From positions 1,198,001 through 1,262,000 of the forward strand of contig NC_083517.1 of the NCBI RefSeq assembly GCF_032362555.1: DNA of 64,000 nucleotides, given 5' to 3'. This DNA is from Amyelois transitella (taxonomy: Eukaryota; Arthropoda; Insecta; Lepidoptera; Pyralidae). The position numbers were made by a program, and so were the translations under genes. Positions within the stretch are counted from its first letter, which is position 1. Every line of letters starts with the position of its first letter. Shown piece by piece: positions 1 through 11,262 of the stretch. The notes under the pieces are model-generated. The model was not told where the DNA came from. It made no database searches and was given only the letters and a program-made list of their open reading frames with translations.

Positions 1-117
1 AAATACCAACATGACAACAAAAGAGGATTCGTTCATAACTGGTTACGAAGCAGCTATTATTTAATCATATTGACAAATTGCTACGAAGGGAAAATATTTA
101 ATAATAAATAGAAATAT
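1..117. other. Left edge, nothing recognised
   Basis: This short AT-rich stretch before the first SINE shows no ORF or repeat I can name. It could hold intron sequence of the ARMT1-like gene, whose last exons were not found. Confidence 0.3.
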
Positions 118-366
118 ACATATATACGGGACAAATTACACAGATTGAGTTAGCCTCGAAGTAAGTTCGAGACTTGTGTTACGAGATACTAACTCAACGA
201 TACTACTTACATATATTTTTATAATAAATAGATACTTATATAGAAACATCCAAGGCCCAGGCCAATCAGAAAAAGTTCTTTTCTCATCATGCCCTGGCCG
301 GGATTCGAACCCGGGACCTCCGGTGACACAGACAAGCGTACAACCGCTGCGCCACAGAGGCCGTCA
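118..366 (-). mobile_element. tRNA-head SINE, near full length
   Basis: On the minus strand it starts with a tRNA-like head: an A-box-like TGGCGCAGCGGT and a B box inside GGGTTCGAATCCCGG. It continues with a body containing GTATCGTTGAGTTAGTATCT and ends in TTTGTCCCGTATATA. The acceptor stem does not pair well, so this is a tRNA-derived retroposon and not a tRNA gene. Other copies lie near 7352, 9416, 32037 and 43798. Confidence 0.85.
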
Positions 367-495
367 AAGCTTAATTGAAAAAACTTAGGTACTTAAACAG
401 GATTAATAAACGGATACAATTACCTGGTCGAATGACGGTTTTGCTGAAGCTTACTTCACTGCACGCCTTTATGACGTAACTGAAATAAAATTACA

Positions 496-757
496 AACAT
501 ACATACATATAATCACGTCTACAACCCTTGCAGGGTAGACAGAGCCAGCAGTCCCGAAAAGACTGAATGGCCACATTCGCTATTTGGCTTAATGATATAA
601 TTGAGATTTTGAATGAGTTGCAAGCCCATCGCCTAAAAGAAGAATCCCAAGTTTTTTATAAGCCTATCCCTTAGTCCCCATTTACGACATCTATGGGGAC
701 GAGATGGAGTGGTCGTATTCTTTTTTTTTCATTGGTGCCGGTAACCGCACGGCACTA
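496..757 (-). mobile_element. TGTA-tail SINE-like retroposon, full length
   Basis: This is one copy of the window's commonest repeat. Read on the minus strand it starts GCCGTGCGGTTACCGGCACC, passes through the GGACGAC/CCACTCCATCTC-type head and the CTGTCTACCC motif, and ends GACGTGATTATATGTATG with a short (TGTA)n tail. No protein is encoded. The head is not clearly tRNA- or 5S-derived, so the class is inferred from length (about 260 bp), copy number and tail. Confidence 0.75.
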
Positions 758-762
758 AAATA

Positions 763-1212
763 ATATTAGCATCAGTATAAAAGGGTTCCTTTCCATCACC
801 CAGTTACTCGTTACTTAAATATTTATTTTTTATATTCACATTTGCTTAAAACTTACGTTCGTTATGTGGGGACCACTTAATATTTAAATTTTTAGTATAT
901 TATGTTATTATAACAGCAACGGAAATAGATAATTTGTGAAAATTTCAGCACTCTAGCTATCATGGTTTATGAGATACAGCCTGGTGACAAACAGACAAAT
1001 GGAGAGTAGAGTCCCGTTTTTATCTTTTAAGCATGGAACCCTAAAAAACTTATTAATGTTGATATATTATAATACATATATCTTGGAATGTAGGTTCCAT
1101 ATTATGATCGAGTCAAGCAAAGAATTGGTACTCGAAATTCTCGCGGGTTCAGAAATTTAAGGGATTGTTCGCTTTTCGATATTCAAATTAACGGGATTTT
1201 CAGGCGTTAAAT
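763..1212. other. AT-rich spacer, no gene seen
   Basis: No exon of the ARMT1-like gene or named repeat could be placed here, apart from a short stretch near 960-1010 that resembles the generic tails found at the ends of several insect retroelements. Confidence 0.3.
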
Positions 1213-1486
1213 AACATACATGCATACATACATACATATGGTCACGTCTATATCCCTTGCGGGGTAGACAGAGCCAACAGTCCCGAAAAGACTGAATGGC
1301 CACGTTCAGCTTTTTAGCTTAATGATAGAATTGAGATTCAAACAGTGACAGGTTGCTAACCCATCGCCTAAAAAAGAATCCCAAGTTTGTAAGCCTATCC
1401 CTTAGTCGCCTTTTACGACATCCATGAGAAAGAGATGGAGTGGTCCTATTCTTTTTTGTACTGGTGCCGGGAACCACACGGCTCTA
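1213..1486 (-). mobile_element. TGTA-tail SINE-like retroposon, full length
   Basis: Minus-strand copy with a (ATAC)n run at 1213-1238, the complete body and a CCGTGTGGTTCCCGGCACC head. It ends about 30 bp from the donor of the last ARMT1-like exon. Confidence 0.75.
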
Positions 1487-1516
1487 AATAACCAAATCTC
1501 TTAAACGACTACTCAC

Positions 1517-4500
1517 TTGAAATCTCTCAGCGTCACATCAGACACAAACCAAGGGATGCTTTTTATGTGGAATCTAACCTAAAAATCATATTTTTTAATG
1601 ATAAGTAACCAGGTATATTATTTTAAGTTATATTATAATAAAATATGATGAACAAAATATCTACATACATACATACATACAATCACGTCATCACTTGCGG
1701 GGTAGACACAGGCAACGGTCTCGAAATGACTGAAAGGCCACGTTCAGCTGTATTGCAATATAGATATATATATAGCGAATTCGTCCGCGTGGAATAGTTA
1801 TTCTGGGCATCATTGATTTTCCCCGTTTTTTTTCACATTTTCCATTATTTCTTTGCTCCTTATAGTTGCAGCGTGATGTTATATATGGTTTATTCAACAC
1901 AAAAAGATTTTTTTAATTCGAACAAGTAGTTCCTTTGATAAGCGCGTTCAAACAAACAAACAAACTCTTCAGCTCTATAATATTAGTACATCTAGATATG
2001 TAATAAAAAATATATAATATTTGTTACAATACCTTTTGTACAATTTTCTGCGAAACGAGAAAATGGGCCAAGCACAAATCCGCAAAGAATTCATAGCCCG
2101 CATTGTCGCACACGATATCTGTACGTATATAAAATATTTTAACTATAGTGTGTGTGTGTGTTTAATACACAATTATATTGAATTTGTAATGGAAAGTTAT
2201 TTTGATATTTAATTTTACTGTAGTCACCTATTCTATTAATATTTGCATGCCTTAGGTTTGACGTGAAATACAAGATCTTTATAATAATTAATTATGCCTA
2301 AAATGCAATGTAAGTAGGTAGGTATTTAAGCAAAAATAATTTATTTAAATGATTTATGTAAAAAACAGTTTTTTTTTGTTTTAATTCTTCAATTTAAAAA
2401 AAATTAAAAAAAAACAGTTTCCTTCTTGTTAAACTGGCACAAATAGATTAGACGGGAGTCGCTTCGTGTAAAAACCTGACTCACCATATCCTGAATCCAT
2501 GGTCAAAAGCATACCCCGGGCTCCTCTCCAGAGTGGTGAGGATGCAACCGGGACTGAAGCCAAGAGGAAGAAGACTAAAGAGGCCGGGATTACAACGGGA
2601 AATATTATTTTTTCTTAAAGTTCCATTATTATGTGAAAACTTACCAAATATTACCGTATTGTCGCCTCCCTGTAGACAAATTATTAGCAAAATTAAACAT
2701 CGCGTAATATCGTCTCACATTTATATATATTGTTTATTGTTTACAGCCAGCATTATGCTGTGGTGGTACCCTTTCGGGAGCACCATACTATACTACACGT
2801 CTATTTTTGTACATATTATTGTTTTTATTTTCTTTTTTGTCTTTTTGTTATGGTGTTTTATGAATAAACTAGCTTTCCGCCCGCGGCTTCGCCCACGTGT
2901 AATTCGGTTATATATAGCGTTTTTTAATGATCTCGACAGGGCTTTTTCTTCCACAGGCTGAAATCTTGTTACAACTGGAATTAAATATAGCCTGTGTTAC
3001 TCAGGGATGATGTAGCTTTCTAATGGTGAATGTTTGAAATCGATTCAGTAGTTTCGGAGTTTATCGATTACATGTGTAAACAAACAAACATATAAAAAAT
3101 AGATTGTTCCTCTTTATAATATTAGTATACATACAAATCTATATAGAAAAAGTAAAGCGAGACAAAATCATCGTCTCAAAAGAAAAAAAAAACAGGATTT
3201 ATAGGACGAAGAGGCCTTACAGGATTTCCTTCTGTTTAAGTATTTGCGTCTGATAGTCATCATCCCATGTGAATGAGCTGATGATGGAAGGTACAACTCC
3301 TCAACGGTTAGGAGTTGAAAGAAAATTCTTACGAAGTTATACGTACATGTGAGGCTATTAGGTTGACCTGATAATAAAAAGTACCTAAATCTCATTAACG
3401 TTAAGAATTTAGGTGAAAATGGATGCGGACAAATTTCGTCTCTTCACTTGTTTCCTTTTAGCTGTTTGTATGGGTAGTGTTAACACAAAATAGGGATTTA
3501 AAGGCGTGATGTTATTAATGTTATGCATGTATGTACATAATTATGTATGTTATTATGTATGTTAAAGAGACGACTGAAAGTTGTCATACAAAGTCTTTTT
3601 TTTTAAGGATGGGAAATCATCAAATGACCTCTCCCGCTCTGGGTGGAACGGAAGGGAGTGTCAGACTTTTACTGACTAAAACCCACCTCGTTCCTTCAGT
3701 TGCCCTTTGCGTTCCGGGGCCACGGTATCTCGTTAGAACTTTCCCGCAGCCCCGGCTCAGTTTATCCCGTTTCCCCCCCTTGGGGGTTGACGTTTCAAAA
3801 ATCCCTTCTTAGTGCTCACTTATGTTACTAAAGGAACCTCTGTTCAAAATCTCAGACTCCTATACCGAGCGGTTTCGGCTGTGCGTTAATAAATCAGTCA
3901 CCCAATCGCACCCCCTAAATCACGATTGGAGGGTAGTTTGAAAAAACTTATAATGTCAAACATATTTACTTGCCTATGTACGTGTTCATGCCAAGTTTCA
4001 AGTTTATAAACCCAAGGAATAAGATTTTTCATAGAAACGTTTTTACCCCTTTTCCCCCCCTTGGGGGTTGAATTTCCAAAAATCCTTTCTTAGTGCTCCC
4101 CTACATATCCCAAGGAACCTACATTCCAAATTTCAGCTGTCTACGACCAGTAGTTTCGACTGTGCGTTGTCTGTCAGTCAGTCACTCAGTAACGGAAGAG
4201 TTTTATATATATAGATTCTGTTTTACTTTTTACATATCATAATTTTTGTCTTTCATAGAAAAATACATGCATCCTATCTATATAATCACGTCTGTATCCC
4301 TTGCGGGGTAGACAAAGTCAGCAGTCTTGAAAGTCTCACAGGCTACGTTCACCTGTTTGGCCTAATGATAGAATTAAAATTCAAATAGTGACAGGTAGCT
4401 AGCGCATCCCCTATAAGAAGAATCCCAAGTATAAGCCTATCCCTTAGTCACCTTTTACGACATCCATGGGAAAGGGATGGGGTGGTCCTATTCTTTTTTT

Positions 4501-4708
4501 ATGTTGGTGCCGAGAACCACACGGCATAAAATCACAGAAATGATTTTACACACCTTTCCACTACTTCTTGCTATACTTTCTGCTTTCGCTATGACATAGT
4601 CGACGACTTTCTCCGAATCGTCAACTAGTACCTGAAATCAATAAAAATAATTGATCAAATACCTACATACTGAAAGAATTATTTATAATGCAAAAAAGGA
4701 TGGATTGC

Positions 4709-4739
<31 letters not shown>

Positions 4740-7077
4740 TATTGTTGTAATATTTTTAAACTTGTTCCCATGAGTATTCTGAAGCAGCTACTTAAAGTCA
4801 AAAGCGTTAATCAAAAACCGGCCAAGTGCGAATCCGACGCGCGCACATTTGTTGCTGTATCATTCACAGATATATACAGAGAGATGATATAAAGCCTAAT
4901 AACAGATCAATTTTCGTTTAATGATGTAATCACATCGACGTTTTTTCAAAAAGATATTTTTATGTAAGTACCTTATCCTTGAACTTTTTAATGATCTCGA
5001 AAGGATCCAGGATAGCGCCTGCGCCGGCGTCCAAGTCTAGATCTGCGCCATCGGTCAGCGAAAGATCGCATTGATTCGACCATAGACAAAGCTGAAACAA
5101 AATTTATAAAAACTCCTATATCCATGGGAAACTGGGACTCCTATATCCTAAAAAAAATGAATAAAATTAACTTTTTTAGCTCCGTGTAAGTCAAATAGTG
5201 ACAGGTTATTAGCCCATCGCCAAAAAGAAAATTCCCAAGTTAACAAGTCTATTACTTAATCGCCTTTCCGACATTCGTGGGAAAGAGATGGAGTGGTCCT
5301 ATTATTTTTTCTATTGGCACTGCACCAATAAAAAAATAAATATATTATACATACATAAAATCATGTCTATATCCCTTGTGGGGTAGACAGAGCCAACAGT
5401 CTTGAGAATAATGATAAGGCACGATCAGCGGTTTGGCTTACTGATTATAATTATATGTATTATATTTCTATAATCTTTGTGTCTTGCCAGTATTTTGTCA
5501 TGAATTGTAAATTGACATTACCTTTATCAGGGTGATAAAGTCTTCTCTCTGTTTCTTCTTGTCACTGCATGCCAACATACCAGTTAGCTTCTCCGCTACT
5601 ACACACATCATCTCTATGGTCGAGTCGAATGCTTTACGCTTTTGATCCTCGAACGGATCAAATGATGAGAGGCCATTGCTGAAAATAACATCAATTTAAC
5701 ATACCAAGTATGGACGGCATTCACTCATATATGTTATTTCAAGTTATATTGTAAATATCTTCAAAACCCAAATAGCTGAACGTGGCATATCAGTCTTTAC
5801 GGGACTGTTGGCTCTGTCTACCCCGCCAGGGATATAGACGTGATTATATGTATGTTCAAAACCCATCCAGAAGTCACAAACACACACATCTACCTACATA
5901 TCCTCACAAGCTTTTGCATTAAAATTATTATCAATAGTACGAATTGAGTGCCATATACAAAAGAATACAGGATTTTCGCAAATTCCACAGGAACAATAGT
6001 TTTTGCGGGGATGAAAAGTACCCTATGTCTTTCTCCAGGCTCTTAATTATAAATATGGGAAATTTCAAGAATATTGATTCCATAGTGTGTGTGTATTCCA
6101 ACGTGCGAAGACAAAACAAATAAACAATTTTTGCATTTATAACATTGCTCTGAAATCTTGCTTTAAAAACACAAGTGTGGTGATGTACATCGCTGCCAGT
6201 GTATTAATAAATAAAATAGTTGGGATGAAGGTAGCTTTTTAAGAAATAAATACTCACTTAAGTTCACCAGCCTCCCTTATTCTCCTATAGATGTAGCACT
6301 CACTATAGACCCAAAGATTTGTGAAGTATCGTGGTTCAATCTGGGATTTGATCCAGGCATTCCATTTTCTAGCTTCAGGTGTATCTACATTGATCAGCTC
6401 ATAGCACTGGTTGGTAACTAAATCAGTTTTTATTTTTGTTAATTGTTGAATGTAGTTATTAAGGTCTTTATCGCTCTGAAACATACGAGGTTTTAATTCT
6501 CACTGACATGTTTCTTTGTAATATCTTTATTGCACAGAAATTGACACAGTTCCAAAAAATAGTACATAGCTATTAAAGAAAAAAATCACTTTCAATGTGA
6601 TGATGATGATGAAATCAACCATTTATGATGAAAAGTCCCTTAAAATACTCACAGCATCACAGGCCAATTTTATTTTAGATCCTTCAGTTTTACATTGATC
6701 TATAATCTTGTTTATGATCCTCGGTATTCGTTCTATCAGGGAATAGTATGCAAAACTCCTTAAAAAAAAGGAATAGTAAAATAAATATTGAAGTCAATGA
6801 TTACTATAAATAATGAAGAATGTATGTATGTATTACATAGAAAAACATTAGTTCTACTTAAAAAAAAAATAGAGGCGCAAATGTTTAAAATTAATTAATG
6901 GATATTTTTTTTCCTCAAGATATTGAAAAAAAGGATAAATAAAATTCTATTACATAAGAGGATATAATACCGATATTACCTGCCATATATACCACACAAT
7001 GGAACATTGATTGGTTGTTTTAACTTCATTACTGGTAAATGTTCAGTATCAATTGGCCATTTAAGTTCTGCACCCAT
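1517..7077 (-). CDS. ARMT1: ARMT1-like damage-control phosphatase / DUF89 protein (3' partial)
   Basis: Eight exons chain in one frame: 7077-6980, 6758-6653, 6475-6258, 5678-5522, 5091-4972, 4631-4550, 2118-2033 and 1578-1517, giving about 309 residues. Recognisable DUF89/ARMT1 stretches are the start ending [62 protein letters not shown] and IPWFVSDVT. The Asp-Asn of CDNAGYE is the family's metal/catalytic signature. Known members are metal-dependent phosphatases acting on damaged sugar phosphates; human ARMT1 was also reported as a carboxyl methyltransferase. The protein is expected to be cytosolic. The vertebrate protein is about 440 residues, so roughly 130 C-terminal residues are missing; the last exon seen ends in a gtgagt donor and its partner probably lies left of the window. 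The sixth exon must use the gtaaaa donor at 4549 rather than the gtgtgt four bases earlier, because only the former keeps frame. The introns are full of SINE fragments. Confidence 0.88.
1661..1757 (-). mobile_element. TGTA-tail SINE, 3' fragment
   Basis: Only the tail-proximal 95 bp survive. It is interrupted at about 1757 by the Helitron-like sequence that follows. Confidence 0.6.
1779..1996 (-). mobile_element. Helitron-like non-autonomous element, partial
   Basis: On the minus strand it reads TCTAGATGTACTAATATTAT..., GAAGAGTTTGTTTG, then GAACGCGC, TAACATCACGCTGCAACTAT and TATTCCACGCGGACG. This matches the fuller copies at 33753 and 35064, which begin TC and end CTAG. The terminal GCGGG..CTAG hairpin end is missing here. 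Confidence 0.6.
2428..2620. repeat. GC-richer unclassified patch
   Basis: A compositional island with CTCCTCTCCAGAGTGGTGAG and a purine-rich run reading through as short ORFs on both strands. It sits in an ARMT1 intron and is probably a retroelement remnant. I cannot classify it. Confidence 0.3.
2869..3130 (-). mobile_element. Helitron-like element, second subfamily
   Basis: The minus strand begins TATACTAATATTATAAAG and ends CGGGCGGAAAGCTAG|T, the same 5' motif and CTAG 3' end as the 35064 element but with a different body that includes TCGATAAACTCCGAAACTAC. Confidence 0.55.
3599..4213 (-). repeat. Composite repeat block with two related 3' modules
   Basis: A GC-rich module (3599-3767, containing AGTGTCAGACTTTTACTGAC) is followed by two related modules at about 3768-3905 and 4038-4213. 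Each contains CCCCCTTGGGGGTTGA, an AATCC(C/T)TTCTTAGTGCTC motif and a TTTCG(G/A)CTGTGCGTT end. The repeated order suggests duplication of one element end. It lies in an ARMT1 intron. Confidence 0.5.
4277..4527 (-). mobile_element. TGTA-tail SINE-like retroposon
   Basis: Nearly complete minus-strand copy, ending in TGCCGTGTGGTTCTCGGCAC on that strand. It ends about 20 bp downstream of the donor of the VLVDDSEK exon, inside the ARMT1 intron. Confidence 0.72.
4710..4743. repeat. (TA)n microsatellite
   Basis: Alternating TA run with one G interruption, intronic. Confidence 0.9.
5188..5441 (-). mobile_element. Two partial TGTA-tail SINEs
   Basis: A 5' half (5188-5330) and a separate 3' half (5346-5441) lie in the same orientation with a short AT-rich break between. 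They may be one copy disrupted in the middle, but the halves are in the wrong order for a simple insertion. Confidence 0.55.
5770..5856 (+). mobile_element. TGTA-tail SINE, 3' third
   Basis: Starts at AAATAGCTGAACGTGGC and ends ATAGACGTGATTATATGTATG. It is 5'-truncated, as expected of incomplete reverse transcription. Confidence 0.65.
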
Positions 7078-7351
7078 TTTTTTTTGCACGAAGCTGAAAG
7101 ATTTTATCCAAGACAATACTGTGTATCGACACCAAAAGAATACAACGCAAAGTACCCCTTATGACAACTAATATATGAGAACCTACTTTTATACACTTAA
7201 GTTTATCGACTTATTGTTATGTAACGAATATGCAATAAAACTTATTTAAATAAAACGTAAAAGATGTGATGTGGATGAAATGCCGTGGAGACATTAGTTT
7301 GTTTACTTTTTTTAGAGTTCCGTACCAAAAGGTAATACGGGACCACCACCA

Positions 7352-7590
7352 ACGGCCTCTGTGGCTCAGCGGTAGTACGCTTGTCTGTGACACCGGAGGT
7401 CCCGGGTTCGAATCCCGGTCAGGGCATGATGAGAAAAGAACTTTTTCTGATTGTCCTGGGTCTTGGATGTTTATCTATATAAGTATTTATTATAAAATAT
7501 AGTATCGTTGAGTTAGTATCTCGTAACACAAGTTTCGAACTTACTTCGAGGCTAACTCAATCAGTGTAATTTGTCCCGTATATATTTATT
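7352..7590 (+). mobile_element. tRNA-head SINE, full length
   Basis: Complete copy with GGCCTCTGTGGCTCAGCGGT head, B box GGTTCGAATCC, and end TTTGTCCCGTATATATTTAT. It lies about 275 bp upstream of the ARMT1-like start codon, on the opposite strand to that gene. Confidence 0.85.
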
Positions 7591-7690
7591 TATTATTATT
7601 TATTTATTATTACATAAACCTGCGCTGTCTGTCTATCAGTCTGGCTGTCACCAGGCCGTATCTTATAAACCGTGATGGCAAGGGAGCTGA

Positions 7691-7778
7691 ACATGCATAT
7701 ACATAAGTATAGTCACGTCTATATCCCTTGCGGTGTAGACAGAGCCAAAAGTCTTGCAAAAACTGAAAAGCCACGTTA
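7691..7778 (-). mobile_element. TGTA-tail SINE, 3' fragment
   Basis: Tail-proximal 88 bp only. Confidence 0.55.
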
Positions 7779-7796
7779 AACTGAAATTTTCACAAA

Positions 7797-7976
7797 TTAC
7801 CTATGTATAAAAGGTAAAGGGTCAGGTCAAAAGTACCCGAAACCGCCGAGCTTGTATGAAGAGAGTTATGAATGTGGACGAAGCGAAAGAAGTATGCAGA
7901 GATCGTGGCAAGTGGAAAGAGGTAGTCTCTGCCTACCCCTCCGGGAAAGAGGCGTGATTTTATGTATGTATGTATG
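7797..7976 (+). mobile_element. 5'-truncated TGTA-tail LINE (3' end only)
   Basis: Matches the last about 60 codons and tail of the LINEs at 24138 and 50774: GGTAAAGGGTCAGGTCAAAA, then CCGAAACCGCCGAGCTTG, a stop, and (TATG)n. No coding capacity remains. Confidence 0.8.
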
Positions 7977-8585
7977 TACCTATGTATTTCCTTTGACCTA
8001 TGTATTACAACAAACGTGATGATGGTACGGAACTCTAATGTAAAGTCAGACTCACACTTGGCCAGTGATTTTTATTTTGTTTTTGACATTTCTGACAGCG
8101 GAATCCAAAGAAATTGCACTAGGTATGTACTAGTGGTTCGCTCGCTAGTACAATTTGACTGAAATTTAGATGAAAGTGACAGCACGGAAAATTAAAGACA
8201 ATTTCTTTTTTTTTATGAAGCCTTGGGCCAATGTAAGGATATTAATTATTTAAAAAGGTTAAACCCGCGGAATGCCGTGTAACACCGATGTAGTTCACCG
8301 GTTCACCTATTATAGTCTCACTTAACTCATGATTATGTCTGTGGTTGTGCTACAGACTACGTGATATTAAATTACATTATAGTGAACGAAAGATTTTTAA
8401 GACGAAAGAATTACAATCGAACTAACACTATAAAATAAATCCACTAAGCGTTTCTTCCGGTTGCTTACACCATGGGAAACTTAAAACAGCCCCAGCATTA
8501 CGTTATACATATCTACATATTAAATCCTATGTAATCTAGTCTGTCAATAGTAAGGTATATTGGACCCAACACATAAGTATGTGAT
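7977..8585. other. Spacer with no gene recognised
   Basis: Short ORFs only, with no domain or splice pattern that I trust. A short AT-rich stretch near 8390-8460 separates it from the next SINE. Confidence 0.3.
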
Positions 8586-8826
8586 GTGTGGTTCCCGGCA
8601 CTAATACAAAAGAAATAGGACCACTCCATCTCTTTCCTATCGATGTCGTAAAAGGCGACTAAGGGATGGACTTACAAACTTGGGATTATTTTTTAGGCGA
8701 TGGGTTAGCAACCTGTCAGTATTTGGTTCTCAATTCTATCATTAAGCTAAATAGCTGAACGAGGCCATTGAGTCTTTTCAAGACTCTTGGCTCTGTCTAC
8801 CCCGCATATGTATGTATGTATGTATA
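8586..8826 (+). mobile_element. TGTA-tail SINE-like retroposon
   Basis: Nearly complete copy with GTGTGGTTCCCGGCACTAAT head and ATGTATGTATGT tail. The tail runs straight into the LINE fragment that follows. Confidence 0.75.
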
Positions 8827-8830
8827 TAAG

Positions 8831-9236
8831 TATGTATGAGAGTGAAAGTTGGGCGTGGCAGAAAAAGCACGAAAGCAGAATAAACGCAGTCGAAATGAGA
8901 GTGTTATAGATTATTATGATGAAATTATGTGACAGAATACGGAACAGCGTGTTATGGGAATGTTGAGACGTGAAAGAAGATAAAGTGACAGGAACAGAAA
9001 AGGGAATGCTTAGATGGTTTGGTCATGTTAAGAGGTTGAATGAAAGCAGGTTGACAAATCAAATATACAAGGGAAGTATGAATGGGAACGAGGCCTAGAC
9101 GAACGTACCTTGATTAATCGATGACTTAGCAAAAAGTCAGGTCCAGAGTACCTGTACCAAGTGGAAAGATGTAGTCTCTGTTTAGACTGCCTACCCCTCC
9201 GAGAAAGAGGCATGATTTGTAGTTTTGTATGTATGT
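8831..9236 (+). pseudogene. Degenerate 3' part of TGTA-tail LINE reverse transcriptase
   Basis: The sequence aligns with the C-terminal third of the LINE ORF (GAGAGTGAAAGTTGGGCGTG, then GGTTTGGTCATG) but has in-frame stops and deletions, such as a lost segment before GTCAGGTC. It ends in the family tail. Much older than the copies at 24138 and 50774. Confidence 0.75.
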
Positions 9237-9415
9237 AGGTGTAATAAAAATGCGAATGTTTGTAAGAATGTTAAGCGTGTGTTTGTACGTGAAAGAGCAA
9301 CAACTACCTACCTACTGGAAGAAAATTTTGCAGTAACATTAGCCTATAGCTTAGCTTAGGCACTAGATTAACACAATACGTAAAATTTATAGACATTTAA
9401 TATATATTAATATAT

Positions 9416-9473
9416 TAATGTATACGGGACAAATTACACAGATTGAGTTAGCCTCGAAGTAAGTTCGAGACTT
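9416..9473 (-). mobile_element. tRNA-head SINE, left piece of an interrupted copy
   Basis: Ends GTAAGTTCGAGACTT. The sequence that follows this point in other copies (GTGTTACGAG) resumes at 10707, so the two pieces were once joined. Confidence 0.85.
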
Positions 9474-10704
9474 CCCAAGTAACAATTAGGCGCTAAAGTA
9501 AGATTTATAATAAGTCTATAAAAGCGCTAACTAGATTCTAAAGTGGTTTATGGGTGTAACAAATTAGTGTTAGAGCGCGCTCTAACCCTACTTTACCCCC
9601 GAATTGGGCACAATTTTTATATTACTTAAGGTTGTATAATGACGGTATACAAGAGTTATGGTAATTGGCTAAGAGGTACAATTAGTGCTATAAGAAAGTT
9701 ATTATAGCGGTAACAGGATCTCTTAGCGATACAAGAGGGGTAAATAAGCGTCAACTGACTCCTTAAGCGGTACAGTAGAGATACAAAGGCGTTAATTATA
9801 TTTTCAAGCGCTAAAAGGGAGGTAAATAGGTGTTTTGTAACGGTCTGAACGCTATTCAAGATAATTAAACTAATTTTGTGATCTAATAATAAATAATTTT
9901 ATTTTCAATGGCTATAAGTTTACGACTAATGATTTTTATATTAAACAAAAAAAAGTGATATTGTATGGTGAGAAAGGAAGCATATTTTTGCTGCGAAGGG
10001 AAGTACACTGTGAATATGTTACATATTTATTGGCAAATAATTCGAGCGCCCGATGTATGTTGTCTATTTACTGAAAACTTTTCCACGTATTTACAACAAT
10101 TTTTGTTTATTTTGGTTGCGACGCCATTGTCAAAAACAAGTAGTCAATATAAGAAATACAGTAGTGACCTTAAGCGCTATTACTTTACCTTTAGTCACAA
10201 AAAAGTAAATAGACGCTATAGGATCTGTTATAGCGAAAAATTATACTCCTATTTGACTTAAGGTAATGCAAGAGAGTTTTGTATAACTTCAAGCATTTGG
10301 TTCTATATAAGATTAAATAAACACTATTGTAAGGCTGGTAGCGCTTATTAACGCTATTGTGCAACTTTAGGTTCTTGTAAAGAGTTTATTATCACCTGCA
10401 TAGCACTTTTGGAGGTAGTAGCTAATTCTTATTCTTATTTAGATCTTAGAGTTCTAAGATTCACTTAAAGCTATAACACAAAATGCTGTGCATGTACAAC
10501 AGTGTTAAGATTTGCCATAATACATCCATAACCTTTAAGCTCGCCTAATTGTCGCGCTTGTAACTCTGTATTATAAGTAGAAGTGATATACGTTACTTGG
10601 TACGCCACTTTATCGCCAATAGTCATAAGTGTTGCTACTGTAATGCCTTTGTAGCCCACTAAGTAACAAAATAAGCTCTAATCGTCGCCTAAATGTTTGT
10701 TGGG
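9474..10704. mobile_element. Unclassified 1231-bp TIR transposon inserted in a SINE
   Basis: The ends are inverted: CCCAAGTAACAATTAGGCG on the left and, reading the other strand from 10704, CCCAACAAACATTTAGGCG, matching at 16 of 19 positions. The flanking dinucleotide TT (9472-9473 and 10705-10706) is duplicated relative to intact SINE copies. The interior is crowded with short degenerate motifs of the form (T)AGCGCTA, AGCGGTA and AGCGATA, in both orientations. No transposase is encoded; the longest interior ORF on the minus strand, 10659-10471, is 62 codons without recognisable domain. A 2-bp duplication and subterminal motif clusters recall EnSpm/CMC elements, but this assignment is a guess. 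Confidence 0.75.
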
Positions 10705-10776
10705 TTGTGTTACGAGATACTAACTCAACGATACTATATTTTATAATAAATACTTACGTATAGATAAACATCCAAG
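10705..10776 (-). mobile_element. tRNA-head SINE, right piece of the interrupted copy
   Basis: Continues TGTGTTACGAGATACTAACT through AACATCCAAGACA. The tRNA-like head itself is absent, so the host SINE was also truncated. Confidence 0.8.
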
Positions 10777-10795
10777 ACAAGACAACATTTAAGGA

Positions 10796-10829
10796 GGACG
10801 AAGTCGCGGGCTGCAGCTAGTAAGTATCT
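10796..10829 (+). mobile_element. Helitron-like 3' end fragment
   Basis: GGACGAAGTCGCGGGCTGCAGCTAG only, the terminal hairpin region and CTAG of the family. Confidence 0.5.
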
Positions 10830-11262
10830 ACTTAAATCACGCTTTTTTCCTTCTTCCTTTTAGTGAGCGCAGGTATGAAGCTCAGGCAATTGGATATATT
10901 CAATGTATTTGTGTTTCTGCGATGTATGTACCTATAACTTTTAATTATTATTTATAATTGGAAGGTAGGTATCTAGAATATATAGTATCTAAAATTAGTA
11001 GGTAGGTATCTAAGTAATATCCAGCAATTTTCTATTTTTATCCTTATTTTTAATGCAAGGAGATGAAGCTAATGGCTTGAAAGCCGATTAGATGTGAACT
11101 CACGTGGAAGATATGTCTTGACGTACTTTCTTTCCCTTTATAAAAACAATAGTACTCAGCAATTTAAGATCAAACAAAGTCTTGCACTTGTTTTAGAAGG
11201 GTCTATTTCACGTGATTAAATATAAAGAGAAAGGAATTTGAAACAAAATTTCTCTTATAAAA
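10830..11262. other. Probable GPB5 5' flank
   Basis: Unique-looking AT-rich DNA before the GPB5 start codon. No TATA or initiator could be assigned with confidence, and the transcription start is unknown. Confidence 0.3.

Noticed and set aside
3168-3395. Minus-strand ORF as a further ARMT1 exon
   Set aside because: It has no ARMT1 similarity, and the exons at 4550-4631 and 2033-2118 join in frame without it.
10471-10659. 62-codon ORF inside the 1231-bp TIR element as a transposase remnant
   Set aside because: Too short, with no catalytic motif. It is kept only as part of the element description.
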